Source: Phytophthora hibernalis (lineage: Eukaryota > Oomycota > Peronosporomycetes > Peronosporales > Peronosporaceae). Taken from it: a stretch of 64,000 nucleotides of DNA. The stretch covers positions 186,001 to 250,000 of the forward strand of contig JAAKBF010000062.1 in assembly GCA_012656075.1 (NCBI GenBank). Reading direction: 5' to 3'. Position 1 is the first letter of the stretch, and every line of letters begins with the position of its first letter. The notes beneath the pieces are model-generated. The model did not search any database. It was not told the origin of the DNA and saw only the letters and a list, made by a program, of their open reading frames with translations. The translations under genes were made by a program, and so were the position numbers. Below are positions 32,620 to 43,442 of the stretch, in pieces.

Positions 32620-34579
32620 CTACCCTCGAGACAAGGAAATGCTCTCGAATGACGAGTGCCGCTGGATGCTGGTGATGTCCACTCCATGGCTGTCGAATAC
32701 AGCACCATCCAGCAGCTCGTCGTCAGCATCGAAGCGTACCATTCCAAACTCCATCCACTGCATAACCAAGACGTAGCCGACGATATTGACTAAGCTAAGC
32801 GCACCCAGCGTCCAGTACATGTACTGAAGTGGCCGTCGTTGAGGTTGTCCGTGATGTAGTAGTCGAATAGCAGCGTGAACGTCGACGTCAGATTACTCCC
32901 CATGGCAACCATGAACAAATTGATGGCTTGGCAGGTGCTCTTAAGATACACAGGCACCTCTGTGTAGAATAACTCGTAGGCTGTCACGTTAATCAGGCAT
33001 TCGGCTACAGCAGTGAGTACATACATGGGGATTGCGTATGCCCAGTACGTGTGGTTCATGGGTTCGCCAGAGCCATTGTTCGGGATGGTCTGCAGCGTGC
33101 CGTTGACATCGAGGTACTCAATCTCCCCACTCTTTCTCCGGATAATCTCGAAAAACCCAGACCAAACCATTGTCAACATCGCCACGATGAGTCCCGTCAG
33201 CACCTTTCCAAAGGCACTTGGTGGCCGTCCAAACATTTTCCCCACAGCGGGTACACGAACCCGTCCAGCACGGGGATCAGCAGAATGATCGTGAGCGGGT
33301 CGAAAATACCTAAACTTGCACCAGGAATCTGAACCGCGTCGACGTCAGTGATGTTGTCGGCGCCAACGCGAAGATCACACTGCTGCGCGATGGACTGGAA
33401 GTTGGCGTCGAGCTGGTCGTACGCGCACTCCCACATGATCATGAACGACGCGAAGGGCAGCACGCGGATCACCATCTTGATCTCGTCCACCGTTTCGTCA
33501 TTAAACTTGCCACCGTTCGAAGCCTTCGACTTGTCCATGTAGGCCGTGTTCATGCCGTAGCGGATCCACGCGTACATACCGAAAGCACAGCATAGCACCA
33601 CAGAGTACGACAAGTACTGACCCACCGACAACCAGTCGGACAAGAAGGACGCGAGCAAATTGAGCGGGAACGCCGAGCCGAACGCCACCAGTCCGTAGTA
33701 CAGCATCCTGGCTTCGTAACTGAAAGCACAATTGCCCTTGACAATAGTGCACAACTTGGTGAGCGCGCTGTCCTGCGGTGCAAAGTGCACATACCTCGGC
33801 GCTCCAAACAGGAACAGCACGTATGCAAAAACCATGACGCCTCCGCAGATGAAAAAGTTGGCAAAGTAGCCGTACTCTTGTGAAATGGCTCCAGTGCCTT
33901 CCACACACAGTACCGAGAGGTATCCGTACGAGAAAATGGCTCCGAGGTTGATGACAATGTAAAAGTAGCTGAAAAAGTGCTCTTTCTGGGTCACTTCGTT
34001 GGGGTCATTGGGGTCGAACTGATCTGCTCCGAAAGTGATGACGTTGGCCTTGATCGCTCCCGTACCCACTGCAACGCCACAGAAAAGTCCCGTGTGGCAC
34101 AAAATATTGGCCACCAGGTGGTTCCCGTGTTCGGGTTCCATGAACTTGGGGTGGGCGGAGACCGTGACGAGGAACGCACCTAGTGTGTACCACACCCCAA
34201 AGACCCACAGCGTCCGAAATCGGCCCCACTTTTCGTCGGCTATATAGCCGCCTAATAGTGGGGACAAGTAACAAATACTGGTCCATGTACTCTTGAGCGA
34301 ATTGGAGCCGACTTGCGACCAGCCTAATTTGCCCATGAAATTCTTCAGGCCTTGATTAATGCCATAGTAACTCACCCGTTCGGCGAACTCGAGGATCAAA
34401 ATGAAGCTGCAGACGTGAAGTAACACGTTCTGGAAGCGCCGATTACGTTGTTCCCAAGGCCCTTCGATAAAGTACGACGAGGACGCACTGGGGGTACTGC
34501 CTTGTTCGTCGAGACTGGACGTGAGAGGCGAACGGACGGCCGACTTGGAGTGCGTGGACGAGTGCGAGTCCATGGCCAT
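32620..34579 (-). CDS. POT/PTR proton-coupled peptide transporter
   Basis: About 650 residues from MAMDSHSSTHSKSA. Twelve or so membrane segments carry family signatures: EFAERVSYYGINQGLKNF (TM1), LSPLLGGYIADEKWGRF (TM2-3), GTGAIKANVITFGADQF (TM4-5) and FFSYFYIVINLGAIFSY, the PTR2 signature region. The long loop before the last helices carries NGT/NHT/NLT sites. The family imports di- and tripeptides (SLC15) or, in plants, nitrate and hormones, across the plasma membrane with protons. Frame breaks at about 33240 (LWGKMFGRPPSAFG) and 32831 (NDGHFQYMYWTLG) each fit one missing base. The 3' end lies 234 bases from the start of the next gene downstream. Confidence 0.9.
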
Positions 34580-35963
34580 GGCCGTGGAGGCGACAGTCAA
34601 GCGGGAAGGCCTCGGCCTGGAGGTATGGTGGCTGGCGGGCTTGGTATTGGCGTGACTGCTTGGTTGACACTCGGACTTTGACTCTGGAGGGAGAAGCGAG
34701 AGACGGAGTAGAAAAAGGAAGAGACGAGAGAACGGACGGATGAGAGGCTCAGTTAGGGCTGCTGCTAAAAAGGGTTACAGCTGACGAGCGGACGGAGGAT
34801 GCTTGCCTGGTATGCGAGGTATGCGAATGCTGGAAAAGAGATGCTAACCCCGGACTTCTCTTAAATCGCTTTTGAAGGGGGATGGGGTTTCATCCAATCA
34901 TCGCGTCATTTGCCCGCAGAAGCGCTTATCTGAGCGTCAAGCCGCCATTTACAAGACGATGCTGACGTCGGACACTATCCTACGTGTATTTATTGTCGTT
35001 GGTGAAGTGCAGCGCATGCATGAACGGTATGGTTGGCGAAGCTGCCTATATTATAATTGTCTGTCAATAATGGGCTAACGTTACCACTGGTACTTTAAAC
35101 TCACCGTTTTCTATTCACGTCGATAGACTTGCTTTTCGTATGGAGCGCTGGTTAGGGACCTCGGCTCCGTACCTCGAGCAGCTCAAAGTCTTGTGCCTAC
35201 AGTTTAGGTAAAGCTTTACCCAACGAGGCAACACGAATGAGCTGCGGGCGAGCGCCGTTCTGGCGAGAAGTGTGCTGCAGTGACTGCCAGTGCCAGTGAG
35301 GTGAAAGCTTGCCAGCCGCAAGGGTGTGGCGGGTGGCAAATCCGCGTGCGCTCGCGGGCCTCGGCTCACCGTGTGCCAGCGCGCGGTACCCGAATTGCTG
35401 GCCCCACGTTCCGATTCCGAATGCGAGCGACAGCGAAGGCGGCGGGTGATTGCAGAAAGCGACTCCTCCAGCGGTGGGAAACCTGCTTGCCACAGTGTGC
35501 CCACCGAAGTCCCAGCGCGACCAGCGAGAGTGACCAGCTGCCTTTGCTTCCAACCAACATCTGCAGGCATTCTTTACTGTAGCGCCTTGCATACTCTCAC
35601 CCAGACAAGAAGACCTCGCTCTCCATACGAGCAGTGCATTAATATGTAGTGTAGCATTTCCAACGGATACCGTGTCAACAATCTTATTCGAGATGTTTAA
35701 CAAGCGAACAAGATAAGCAAAAGTCGGCACAATCGACGCTGTCGCCAACTCCGAACACTGCAGCAAGTGAAAATCAAACAAGATTCCAAAGTTGCAGGCG
35801 CGTCACTGCCCGCGCGTCACTCCAATTCTGCACTTTTTAGTCGATCGTCGCGTCGTCGCCACGTCAGGTCCGTCACTTCCTCCTTTCAAACAAATCATCA
35901 TAGAACATAAACCCGACGCCAATAAGTACACAACTCACAACTGATCTCATTCCTCTGCCAGCG
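34580..35963. other. Long divergent spacer with GC-rich patch
   Basis: About 1.4 kb between the transporter start and the next gene. A GC-rich block at about 35270-35600 is open on several frames of both strands (for example 35197-35781 minus), with no recognisable domain and atypical Arg/Ala/His-rich products. It differs in base composition from its AT-richer surroundings and could be an old repeat fragment. Confidence 0.35.
35947..35953 (+). promoter_or_regulatory. Possible initiator core
   Basis: TCATTCC lies 10-16 bases upstream of the ATG at 35964. It matches only the core of the oomycete Inr pattern. Confidence 0.3.
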
Positions 35964-37445
35964 ATGCCGGACGACAGCGAATGTCTGGTCTCCGAGGCCT
36001 TCACCGAGAGCGAGACGGAGGTGGATGAGCAGCAGACGGTCGTGATCATGGAGGACGTGGACGCTCCGTCACCGCCTCAAGCGGAGGCTCAACGTACTGC
36101 ACTACAGACGACACTAGGCGTCGCTTCATCAGCTGCCAATTTGGTGCTTTTCCCCTACGTCGTAGCAGGCAAAGCGGCCGTCCACGCCACGTCACTGGCT
36201 GTAGCTGCTCCAATGCACCTCACCAACCACGTACGCGCCAGTCTGTCACACTGGACGAGTCACGAACAGGAAGACACCGATCTCTTTGGAGAACGCTCCA
36301 GTACAAGCTCCACCAGTGATCTCAGCAGTGAACAAGAGGAAGATCTACTACCAGAAGAAGAAGTTCAGGTCACAGAAGGACGCGTCTCCCAGTTGCTGTT
36401 CCTACCAGTGAGACTGGTGCACAGTGGCGTGTCTACTGCTGTGGCGATCCCGACCAAGGTGGTGACTTACAGTGGTCGTAAGATCTCGGAGCTGTCTCGA
36501 CGTCTCATGCATTGGCTACGTCGGCGGTGGTGGCGTCCACGAACGTCGTGGCACGGACGGGGATGCATGTGGCTAGAGGGATCACGCATGGAGCTGTGTC
36601 TACTGCGTCCTTCACGGCGTCCACCATCTCCGGCGCCGTGGGGGCGTCTGTGAGGACGGTGAGCTATGTTATACCTCCTTCTGTGTCCAATGCCGTGTGG
36701 CTGGGCGTGGACATGACTGGCAACGCGTCTGTGAATGTGCTGTCGCTTGCTATTGCGGTGCCGTCCTACCGGATGCTTCGAGCGCTGGCTCCGGTGGACA
36801 AGTGCTTTTCAGAGGAAGACGCAGTCAATGAGACCCGTGCGGCAGTGAAGATGCTGGTAAAGCTGCTGGGTCCGCAGAACGCGGTTTACCTGGTAAAGTG
36901 GATGTACGAGACGGTGAACAGTGAGGAAGCGCACGACGCTTTCTTGCTGTGTCGTGATATTCTGCATGAATCGCTGGATGGAGACAACTACCGTCATGCA
37001 GGAGAATCCGTGGGGAGGCTACGGGCATTACCAAGGTGGTGCATGTGATGAAGGAGGCCTACAGCGTGCTGCCATCCTTTGACGAACTGCTTGATGCCGT
37101 AGCAGTTGTTGCTGATGTTTCGGATGAAGTGGTTGATAGCGTCGCGACCGTTGTAACTGGGAAGACGGATTCGAGTGCTCGAATCCGGGACGAGTCGGAT
37201 GAAGAAAGGAGAGTACCCCTCGCTTCGAGTACGTGGGTGACGAAGACGAGGAAGGCTTGGCGCCTGGTCCAGTGCAGTTCACGGACGAGACGTTCGAACG
37301 CGAGGAAAGCGGTGCATCTTCGGATGAGGAGTTAAATCCTATCTTTGAGTCGGGCATTTCACTGCTGACGCGAGTGTGCGACAGCAAGGAGGCATCTTCG
37401 CTCTTCAACACATTCGGTGACTTTCTGGACGTGCTTGTGGACTAG
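35964..37445 (+). CDS. Unrecognised protein with hydrophobic Ala/Val-rich repeats
   Basis: About 495 residues once four frame breaks are bridged (about 36510; 37015 G run; 37218 C run; the C-terminal frame ends at 37445). The N-terminus is acidic (SETEVDEQQTVVIMEDVD). Several amphipathic, Ala/Val/Thr-rich stretches follow (LVLFPYVVAGKAAVHATSLA; LFLPVRLVHSGVSTAVAIPT; VVASTNVVARTGMHVARGIT; VNVLSLAIAVPSYRMLRAL), separated by polar acidic linkers. They look like membrane- or lipid-associating helices rather than true transmembrane segments. The C-terminus is acidic (SGASSDEELNPIFESG). I do not recognise the family. Consistent codon use and matching composition on both sides of each break support one real gene. 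Confidence 0.6.
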
Positions 37446-37743
37446 GCAAAATGAGATGGCGCTCCAACTGTAAGACGCAAATGCTATTTATCCGACTACT
37501 TGCATTCAAAGTTGGGAGACGCGTATTTGTTGGCTGGATTTCCAGGGAATTAAACTCGAACTGTAGAACCTCTGGAACATGTCGAACTGGGACGCGGCGA
37601 CAGGCATTACGCCATTCGAACTTCAACACCTGGCTCGAGCACTCGATCGTCACTTCCCAGTGCATGCGCCTTCCCGAACGAACTGTCAGATATCGATTTC
37701 CTTCTGAGGGCTCAAGACCAAACAAGACCGACCCTGACACGTG

Positions 37744-40000
37744 ATGAGAGAGTCTTCTAGCGATGCCCAGCTTCGCCTGATTAACGCATGCGACCAAGCG
37801 TTGGCCCAGTTTCCGACGGAATCTCTGGCATCAGAAAGGGTGATGGCTGACGTTCATGCTCGGTTTGTCGGACACGAAAGTGCTGGTGGTCACGCGATAG
37901 CGTCTACGGTGGCGAGATTTCGCACATTAAGGAGCACATTCGAACACGTGAAGCGTTGCCAGTCTCGCCGGCGACAGGCCCCCGAGCAAGTCGGTGGCAT
38001 CTCGATGATGAGGTGTACCAAGCAATGGCACAGTTAACTGAGCGGTATCCAATGCGGACGGAGCCACCGCGTACCGATTTGCCACGGGCAATTCGGGACC
38101 ATTGGAGACCAGAGGAGTATGAACTGGTGGCCCATGCAAAGAAGTCGGTAGGAGATCCGGCGTCTTACCCTCGATCGGAGGTTAAAGCTCGACTTAAGTT
38201 TCTTGATCTCGGTGGGAGCAGGAAGCGAACAAGTGGAGCAGTGGAAAGGGTATCTCGGGAAATTTCAAGGGCTCACAAATTCAGGCTCGAGAACTGTCAA
38301 GATGGGAATTTGTGGTTTGCTCATCCTCAATACCGTCGGGACGAGCTCTCGCGAAACTGCAACAATACAGACCGCACAGTGCTGACACACATAAATCTAG
38401 GAGCCTTTCAACAACTGGATCGTGCAGCTTTATGCAATCCCCAGCGACCTGGGAACTTGACCGACGTGGAAGAGAAGTTCGACGGAAATGACGAAGATAT
38501 GCCATCTGCAAGTATTGCAGAAGGAGAGGGTGATGCAACACACGATGAATCGGTGCAATCACTAGTTCGATCGCCGCAAGACCCGAGTTCACCCGGTGGC
38601 CATTCTGCGAGCGCTGTCGCTGAGGAAGCACCCAGCACGCAAAGTGAAGAAAGAGCTGCAACAGGGGCCATGAACAACGAGTCAAGGATGGTTGTACGCG
38701 GTATGCAAAAATAACGCACACCGACCGTGTCGAGTACCGTGGTCGACAAATGAACTTCAAATGATCGCTCAAGCGATGGAAGCTCTTCTTGACTCAGACG
38801 CTTCTCCAGTTGGAGCTAAGGAATTTTATTCCGTGTTCCTGTCGCTGGGTGGTTCAGCAAAACGAACGCCGAATGCGGTGATAACTGTCAGGTGTAAAAT
38901 GCTGAGGTGTCAGCGGTTTGTAGTGGACTGCGCAGATACGTGGAAACAATGGTTCGAGTTCACGGTGAAGCATCGAGAAGTGCTTGCGCAGTCATGCAAC
39001 CCAAGTGACCGTAACGTGCTTCTGCAAATGGACCAAGTAGTGCTTCAGGCACTAGACAGAATTACAGGTCGCAGTACAGGTTTGCGCACAACGCGACTCT
39101 GTATTGCTACCGGTCACTCTACGCCTGCTGAGCTGCCTGAACGAAACGACGATGACACCTCAAGCGAAGAAGTTTTTACGGAACCAGACGTCAACGAGTC
39201 TACGCTGTCGACCACTACGTTGCCACAATGTTCAACTCCATCAGCTGTTCTTCCTGTGCCTGGAGACCATCAACAAGAGAATGAGAGAGCAGAGCCTATA
39301 AGCCGACATGACTTCAACTTCAACACGCTGGGGAACGCAGCTACACACAGCTCCCGTGAAGCTAGCGATTCCACGCGTGGAAACGACGACACGCAGGTAA
39401 ATGGCAGAAGTTTTGATCCGGAAGATATGGCTGCGGCGTCTACATGTATTCCGCTTCACGAGACGGAGGCCGAGGTTGATCATATGGAAGTTGATCAAAT
39501 TGAAGTAGAGCGAGTGGAAGTTGACCGAATGGAAGTGGGTGAAATGGACGTTGACCGAATGGAAGTTGATCAAACTGAAGATGATAGCACGATGGCGCTA
39601 TCATCTAATCAAATGGAAGTTGACCGAATGGGAGTCGATCAAACTGAAGATGATGGCGAGATGGCAGAGTGGACAGCCTTCCGAGCCTGATAGGACTGGT
39701 CAATCGGCTGCACCAGTTTCAGATGGATCAGTTTTAGTTTTACTGCAGTCTTTTCATGACCAATCCACCAAGCTCAAGGCTCGTTTAGTGGAAAACCAAC
39801 ACAAGGAGTCGAAGCCTATCAACGAGGTACTACTGCAATATGCTGGAGATGCTAATCGAACTACTGCTATTGATCCACGTGCAGCGCAGCTCCTGCTGCA
39901 GGCTGTTGCGGATGCCCTGGAGTACGTAGAGTTGATGGAAAAGCAAGGCGAGAGACGCGGGAAGCTTGTTGCAAGCTTGCTCAACCAGCAATTGCGCTGA
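37744..40000 (+). CDS. Unrecognised protein with three related Myb/SANT-like modules
   Basis: About 750 residues after bridging breaks at about 37950, 38705 and 39680. Three related modules are visible. Modules 2 and 3 align by eye: FLDLGGSRKRTSGAVERV against FLSLGGSAKRTPNAVITV, then ELSRNCNNTDRTVL against VLAQSCNPSDRNVL, then FQQLDRA against LQALDRI. Both begin with a Trp-containing helix (HWRPEEYELVAHAKKS; PWSTNELQMIAQAMEA), suggesting a Myb/SANT-like fold. Module 1 (NACDQALAQFPTESLASERV) is shorter. An acidic low-complexity region with the repeat DRMEVDQTED follows, and then a helical C-terminus (AAQLLLQAVADALEYVELME). DNA binding is only inferred. It converges on NECAP, 139 bases away. 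Confidence 0.6.
39475..39660 (+). repeat. In-frame 15-base coding repeats
   Basis: Degenerate copies of ATGGAAGTTGACCGA and close variants encode the five-residue units MEVDQ, MEVDR and MDVDR. Two larger copies of VDQTEDD also occur. The repeats lie inside the unrecognised Myb/SANT-like gene and keep the frame. Confidence 0.75.
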
Positions 40001-40139
40001 AGCGAAAGACCAAAAGACGAAGGACAAGTGTGCACAACCAAGCAAGCTCCAAGGTAACAGGTTTTTCGAGAAGTTCATGTATCTATGTAAGTCAAACAAA
40101 AAAGTGCTGTTGCTTCTGCAAAGTGTTCAATCTCCTTCG

Positions 40140-40874
40140 TTAAGCTGACGTAAAGTCGCCCCAATCTTCATCGTCCCCAGCAGTGGGTTCGACCACTGGT
40201 GGCGGAGCAATCATCGGCACCTTCGAGGTCGGTGAATCTCCTGGTGGTGGCGGGATCATTGGCACCTTAGCAGGACTCGCTGCTCCACTGCTTCCTCGTC
40301 GACGTCTCTCTCCATCTTCTCCGTTAGTCTTGAGGTTTATCCGGATCGTCGCTCCTTCCGGCAGACTCATGTTCTTCTTAGGCGACTCCTCTGCTGCTGT
40401 CTCTTCACCTACCTCTTGCACGTCCAATTGACGCAAAGCGTACTTGGCGTAGTCCTGCACTGTAGCCTTGAAGTTGAAAGCGGCCGTGCGGTCCGGGAAG
40501 CCGATGCCCACGAAGGCGCGACGGCCGCTCTGCTCGTCCTCCACGCGCAACATGAAGTAGCGCGACGAGTCCACGCAGTCGTGCACGTACACGTCCAGCG
40601 CCAAGTCGCGCGTGATGAGCAGCGGACACTGCGCGAAGAGCGGAGCGACTGCGTTCTCGTCTGAAGCCGCAATTGGCTCCAGAAGCTGTACGCAACACGC
40701 GTCACCTCGTTGGATCACACGTAAAGAGCCCGTAAGCAAGGGATTCTCGGGGTCCCACGCGTCCGCACGCGGCGCAAGACTCGTGACTTGACTGGCGGGC
40801 ACCTGGTAGAACCACACGCCGCTCTCATTGAACAAGACGCGCTCCAAGACGAACGCATCCGAGGAATCCGACAT
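40140..40874 (-). CDS. NECAP-like clathrin-coat adaptor-binding protein
   Basis: About 244 residues, start MSDSSDAFVLERVLF. The PHear domain fills the N-terminal two thirds: ESGVWFYQVPAS, GSLRVIQRGDACCVQLLE, LFAQCPLLI, DSSRYFMLRVEDEQSGRRAF, GIGFPDRTAAFNFKATVQDY and GATIRINLK. A Pro-rich tail with two copies of the type KVPMIPPPPGDSPTS / KVPMIAPPP ends in DEDWGDF, a WxxF-type adaptor-ear motif. NECAPs bind AP-2 and AP-1 at clathrin-coated pits and promote endocytosis. The gene is intronless and has no frame break. Confidence 0.9.
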   Translation of the reverse strand: MSDSSDAFVLERVLFNESGVWFYQVPASQVTSLAPRADAWDPENPLLTGSLRVIQRGDACCVQLLEPIAASDENAVAPLFAQCPLLITRDLALDVYVHDCVDSSRYFMLRVEDEQSGRRAFVGIGFPDRTAAFNFKATVQDYAKYALRQLDVQEVGEETAAEESPKKNMSLPEGATIRINLKTNGEDGERRRRGSSGAASPAKVPMIPPPPGDSPTSKVPMIAPPPVVEPTAGDDEDWGDFTSA

Positions 40875-41064
40875 GGTCTCTGAAGATTTCAAGATGACGA
40901 GGAGCTCAATTAGAATGGCTACAGTCACGAGATTAGGATTGTGGAGATAGTAAAACAATTTGGTGACTGTGGCGGGCGAGGTGGAAGGGTGTTGACGAAG
41001 AGCAAATGTAAACTTTATATACCGGTACCTGCTTGAAGCCCAGCCAGGGTGGATGTCTGTCTAT

Positions 41065-42337
41065 CTACACCTCGTTGAAGAGTTCACGACGGATCTCGGG
41101 CGTGATCTGGTGGTGGAAATGCTGTTTGAGCAGCGCTTTCATGGCTTCCTTGGATTGCTTGGGGATGTCGTTCTTGTAACGCTGCGTGAAACCAGCAGTG
41201 ACTGGTGCCACAACACCGGCAGTGTGCGCGTGTCCGCCGTGAAGCGCAGGAAGTGCTGGCTCAGCTCCGAGATCACGCGCGTGGGAAGACTGTACTTCTT
41301 GTTGAGCAGCACGCGGATAAACATGCTGTTGCCGCCCGAGTACTCCATGGAGGCCAGCTTCATGAGCGTCGCGGCTGAGTGGATCACGGGCACCGACACC
41401 TTGGACAGCACACTGCCAATGATAGCAGCTTCACGCAGCGTGCAGTTTCTGCTCTCACACAACGGGATAATGATGCCCTTGAAGAACGCTTGCGGTTTGT
41501 ACAGCGCCTTCTTCAACGCCATGTACAGGTGGAAGTTCAGACGCTTGTTCTCGTGAATGTCCTGCCGCACGTGCTCCAGCAGGAAGATGTTGAAGAACCG
41601 CTGGGCCATCTTGGGGTTCAAGTTGGACGCGAACAGCCGCGTAGCAGCGCGCATGGCGTGCGGCGACCACTTCTCCGGACTCGTGAGCCACAAAATGTCC
41701 TCCCAGTAACTCAAGCTCGGGATGACCTTGAAGGCCTTGGGCAGCTTGCCGGACGTGTACCGCTTCAGGATCTTGCCCACGCCCGTGTACACCTCGACGA
41801 TCTTGGGGTCGAACTTGCTGTTCTGCGGGGCGTCCTGCTCGTCGTCCATTTCACCACGTTCCCGAGCCTCCTTCTCGAAGATCTTGTCCATGATGATGTC
41901 TGCCAGGTTGCGACGTTCAGGACCTCCCACCATGAAGTTGGCCAGCGCCTCCTCGTCATCCTCACAGATCTCCACCTCCTCCACGTAGCCGTCGTTGATG
42001 CGTACGAGGTCCTGGCCGTCGTACTCGTCTGTGTCCATACCGTCGTCCTCCTCGTCCGACTCGTCGCTGCTGTCATCCTGGACCTGAGTCTGAGTCTGAG
42101 GAGGTGCTGGCTTGCTCTTGTTGTGTCGGGCCTGCTCCTCCGCCTGTTGCTGCTTAGCTAGTGCCAGTGTACGGCGACTCAACTTCTCGGGCACCACATC
42201 TTCCGCCATGTCGTCGTCCGAGTCGTCACGACGCGCCCCTTTCTTGCCGCTCTGGTCGTACCATGGCTTGTTGTCGAAGGCCAGCTGCTTCTCCAGCGGA
42301 CACGCGCGCTTGGGCTTCCCTTCTCGGCCTTGGGCAT
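41065..42337 (-). CDS. BYSL: Bystin (Enp1), 40S ribosome assembly factor
   Basis: About 425 residues. The start MPKAEKGKPKRACPLEKQ needs one G restored in the GGG near 42317. After an acidic, low-complexity N-terminal region comes the bystin domain: KILKRYTSGKLPKAFKVIPS, WEDILWLTSPEKWSPHAM, ATRLFASNLNPKMAQRF, LNFHLYMALKKALYKPQAFF and SLLVFTQRYKNDIP. The last joins across a missing T near 41188; the protein ends RRELFNEV. Bystin/Enp1 is a nucleolar factor of the 90S and pre-40S particles, required for 18S rRNA maturation and export. It is divergent from the RhoGDI gene across about 125 bases. Confidence 0.95.
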
Positions 42338-42361
42338 CGTTACAGAGGTGTTGGTGGTTGG

Positions 42362-42377
42362 CCAAAGTGATAAATGG
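42362..42377 (-). promoter_or_regulatory. Oomycete-type initiator for bystin
   Basis: The minus strand reads CCATTTATCACTTTGG 25-40 bases before the bystin ATG, fitting the YCATTYYNCANTTT-like initiator pattern. Confidence 0.4.
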
Positions 42378-42462
42378 CTGCGCTGCTGACCACCAACGGG
42401 TGTTGAACTGTACCGGAAATGTGGTACGAGTGGAATGTTACGTAGTGCACATATATGTAGCC

Positions 42463-43347
42463 ATGTTGAAGCGATCTTTACAAGAGCTTTTGACAATGAC
42501 GTCTAGAGATGAAGCCTCGGCTGTGAGTGCCATCAGTAGTCGAGACGGCGAGGAGGACACGTCACCCTCTAATTATCGAGTACGAGCTGTGTGTTATACT
42601 GAAAATGCTGTTAAAATGAGCGAGTGTTGATACTAACTGGCTGTGGACTTTATGCTACTTGTACCAGATGAGCACCCAAGCTATCGAGTCCGTGGACGAA
42701 TTGTTGGCCAAAGATGCAGAGGATGAAAGTCTGCGCAAGTACAAGGAGCAACTGCTGGGCTCAGCAGCTCATGGAGATCGAGGAGGTTCAGATTAGAGTA
42801 TATTTTGACTGCAAAAGGCTTGGAACTGAGTGGCTTTTGTGCTTTTTTGGTTAGACGCTAATGACACACGTCGAGTGGTGGTGGAGCAGTTCAAGGTGGA
42901 GTTTGAAGACGGACGAGAGGACATTGTGTACCATTTGGACACTTTGGCGGGCGTGGAGCACATGCGCACGACGCCTTTTGCCTTGGAGGAAGGCTCGCGC
43001 TACCGCTTCGCGATTTCGTTCCGCGTGAACCAGACCATTGTGAGTGGCCTGCGCTTCCGTAACAAGGTCAAGAAGACGGTGCTGTCTACGCGTGATGAGA
43101 TTGTATTGGGATCGTACGCCCCGCGTTCCGAGAACTACGTGTTCGTTTTTCCGAGACACGAGTGGATGGAAGCTCCGTCGGGTCTCTTCTACCGAGGCAA
43201 ATACATGGGCAGGTTCATATTTGACGACGATGACCACCACGAGCATCTCAAGCTGTTCTACACATTTGGTAAGTTTTTCCTCAGCTGATTGTAGTTGTAG
43301 GAAAGCTGATTTTGTGGTTGTGCAACGCAGAGATCAAGAGAGGATAG
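42463..43347 (+). CDS. Rho GDP-dissociation inhibitor
   Basis: Exons 42463-42578, 42669-42785, 42855-43268 and 43331-43347, all joining in frame; the last exon encodes only EIKRG and the stop. The N-terminal arm contains IESVDELLAKDAEDESLRKY, the helix that contacts Rho switch regions. The C-terminal immunoglobulin-like domain shows EQFKVEFEDGREDIVYHL, EGSRYRFAISFRVNQTIVSG, LRFRNKVKKTVLSTRD, MLGSYAPR-type LGSYAPRSENYVF, and PSGLFYRGKYMGRFIFDDDD. This domain holds the prenyl group and keeps Rho-family GTPases soluble in the cytosol. The start could instead be Met 12 (MTSRDEAS at 42496). The second intron has an unusual GTTCAG donor. It converges on the CRAL-TRIO gene, 95 bases away. Confidence 0.92.
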
Positions 43348-43442
43348 CTGTCTGCTCGAGCATGTTAATTACTTCGAAGTACTACGCGAATGCAGTATAT
43401 GCAAAATTAATCCTGTTTCGTTTTCTTTGATCGAAATGGATT

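Noticed and set aside
41379..42161. 260-codon plus-strand frame antisense to bystin
   Set aside because: It is a shadow of the conserved bystin frame and has no recognisable domain.
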